From assembly GCA_016937295.1 (NCBI GenBank), contig JAFGWF010000022.1:1-48496 (forward strand): a stretch of 48,496 bases of DNA. The letters are read 5' to 3'. Positions 47,906-48,496 of the stretch are shown piece by piece; position 1 is the first letter of the stretch, and each line of letters begins with the position of its first letter. The notes under the pieces are model-generated. The model was not told the DNA's origin and did no database searches. It saw only the letters and a list, made by a program, of their open reading frames with translations. A program made the position numbers and the translations under genes. The DNA comes from Bacteroidales bacterium (GTDB taxonomy: Bacteria > Bacteroidota > Bacteroidia > Bacteroidales > UBA1556).

Positions 47906-48496
47906 ATGAAATTGTTATTAAACAGTAAAATAGTTTTTGGGTTTCTTTGGTCAGTATCGTTAATTGTCGTTTCGGTTTCTTGTGAAAAAACGGCTGATAA
48001 TGTCGAAATACCCTATAATGAGCCAAAACCGGTGGTGCAATCTTTCCTCGAAACCGGAAAGGATTCAGTGAAACTCTTTTTGAGTTGGTCCAAGCCAATT
48101 TTCTACACGACAACGAATCCAAATGAGGAAATAAAAGATGCCATTGTTTCCTTATCAGATGGCACTAATTCGGTTGACCTTGTGTATCATCCCGATGCAA
48201 GTGGCTTTTATAGAGGCTCTTATGATGCCGTTGCGTCTGCGCTTTCCTTTAATTCAGGCAATCAAATCAATTTGAATATAACCCTTTCTGATGGAAAAAC
48301 CCTAACTTCGAGTTGTGTTCTGCCGGCAAAACCAAGTTTTAAAATTGAATTTCTTGAAGCGATTCAGAACAATAATTATGGCGACCAAATTCTTAAATTT
48401 AAAATCACTAATTTAAGTCAGAATCCTGAAAATTATTTTCACATTTCGGCATTAATTTATGAGAAACAGGGTAATTTTATTGAGGAAAGACAATTA
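47906..48496 (+). CDS. DUF4249 family lipoprotein (truncated by window end)
   Basis: MKLLLNSKIVFGFLWSVSLIVVSVSCEKTADNVEIPYNEPKPVVQSFLETGKDSVKLFLSWSKP; directly follows the TonB receptor. Confidence 0.75.
   Translation, partial: MKLLLNSKIVFGFLWSVSLIVVSVSCEKTADNVEIPYNEPKPVVQSFLETGKDSVKLFLSWSKPIFYTTTNPNEEIKDAIVSLSDGTNSVDLVYHPDASGFYRGSYDAVASALSFNSGNQINLNITLSDGKTLTSSCVLPAKPSFKIEFLEAIQNNNYGDQILKFKITNLSQNPENYFHISALIYEKQGNFIEERQL

Noticed and set aside
1-48496. CRISPR arrays, tRNA/rRNA genes, insertion sequences, prophage
   Set aside because: No regularly spaced repeats, no cloverleaf with CCA/TTC signatures recognised in intergenic gaps, and no transposase, integrase or phage structural motifs in the translations

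Overview
A 48.5 kb AT-rich Bacteroidota chromosomal segment. It is mostly ordinary core and envelope genes, with no rRNA, tRNA, CRISPR array, phage or transposon that I could recognise. Contents: SSB tail, T9SS-sorted protein, endonuclease/exonuclease/phosphatase, MerR, ComF, CcoI-type copper ATPase, MacB/FtsX permease, SprT-like protease, small Cys-rich lipoprotein, NtrY-like histidine kinase + GNAT, mnmG-ybeY-(HATPase-like)-DUF4175, an ABC pair, DUF4836, PHP phosphatase, a TetR-TolC-MFP-RND efflux operon, thpR, mqnD, a 614-aa uncharacterised protein, a MORN/YwqK-repeat protein, nadA, rpiB, RNase D-like, two DUF6056/GT-C-like membrane proteins, methyltransferase, GT2, lutB-like, TonB receptor and DUF4249. 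Most notable: (i) the nadA/rpiB divergent intergenic region (37283-37838), which has four exact TTATTAACA 9-mers, many near copies, a (TAG)4 tract abutting one near copy and an AT-rich flank. It lies where gene orientation switches from almost all minus to all plus and where hand-counted GC skew of plus-strand genes changes, so it is a candidate replication origin. (ii) A 30-aa membrane micro-ORF with a 12-bp bidirectional terminator. (iii) An ABC ATPase with an altered Walker A, altered signature and no H-loop His. (iv) A probable degenerate anti-sigma/HATPase-fold protein in the ybeY operon. (v) A SprT-like protease with a duplicated C-terminal module. (vi) A GT2 + methyltransferase + paired GT-C-like module. 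(vii) A perfect 10-bp inverted-repeat operator candidate before the TetR/RND operon. All family names come from recognising motifs in the translations; no database search was run.
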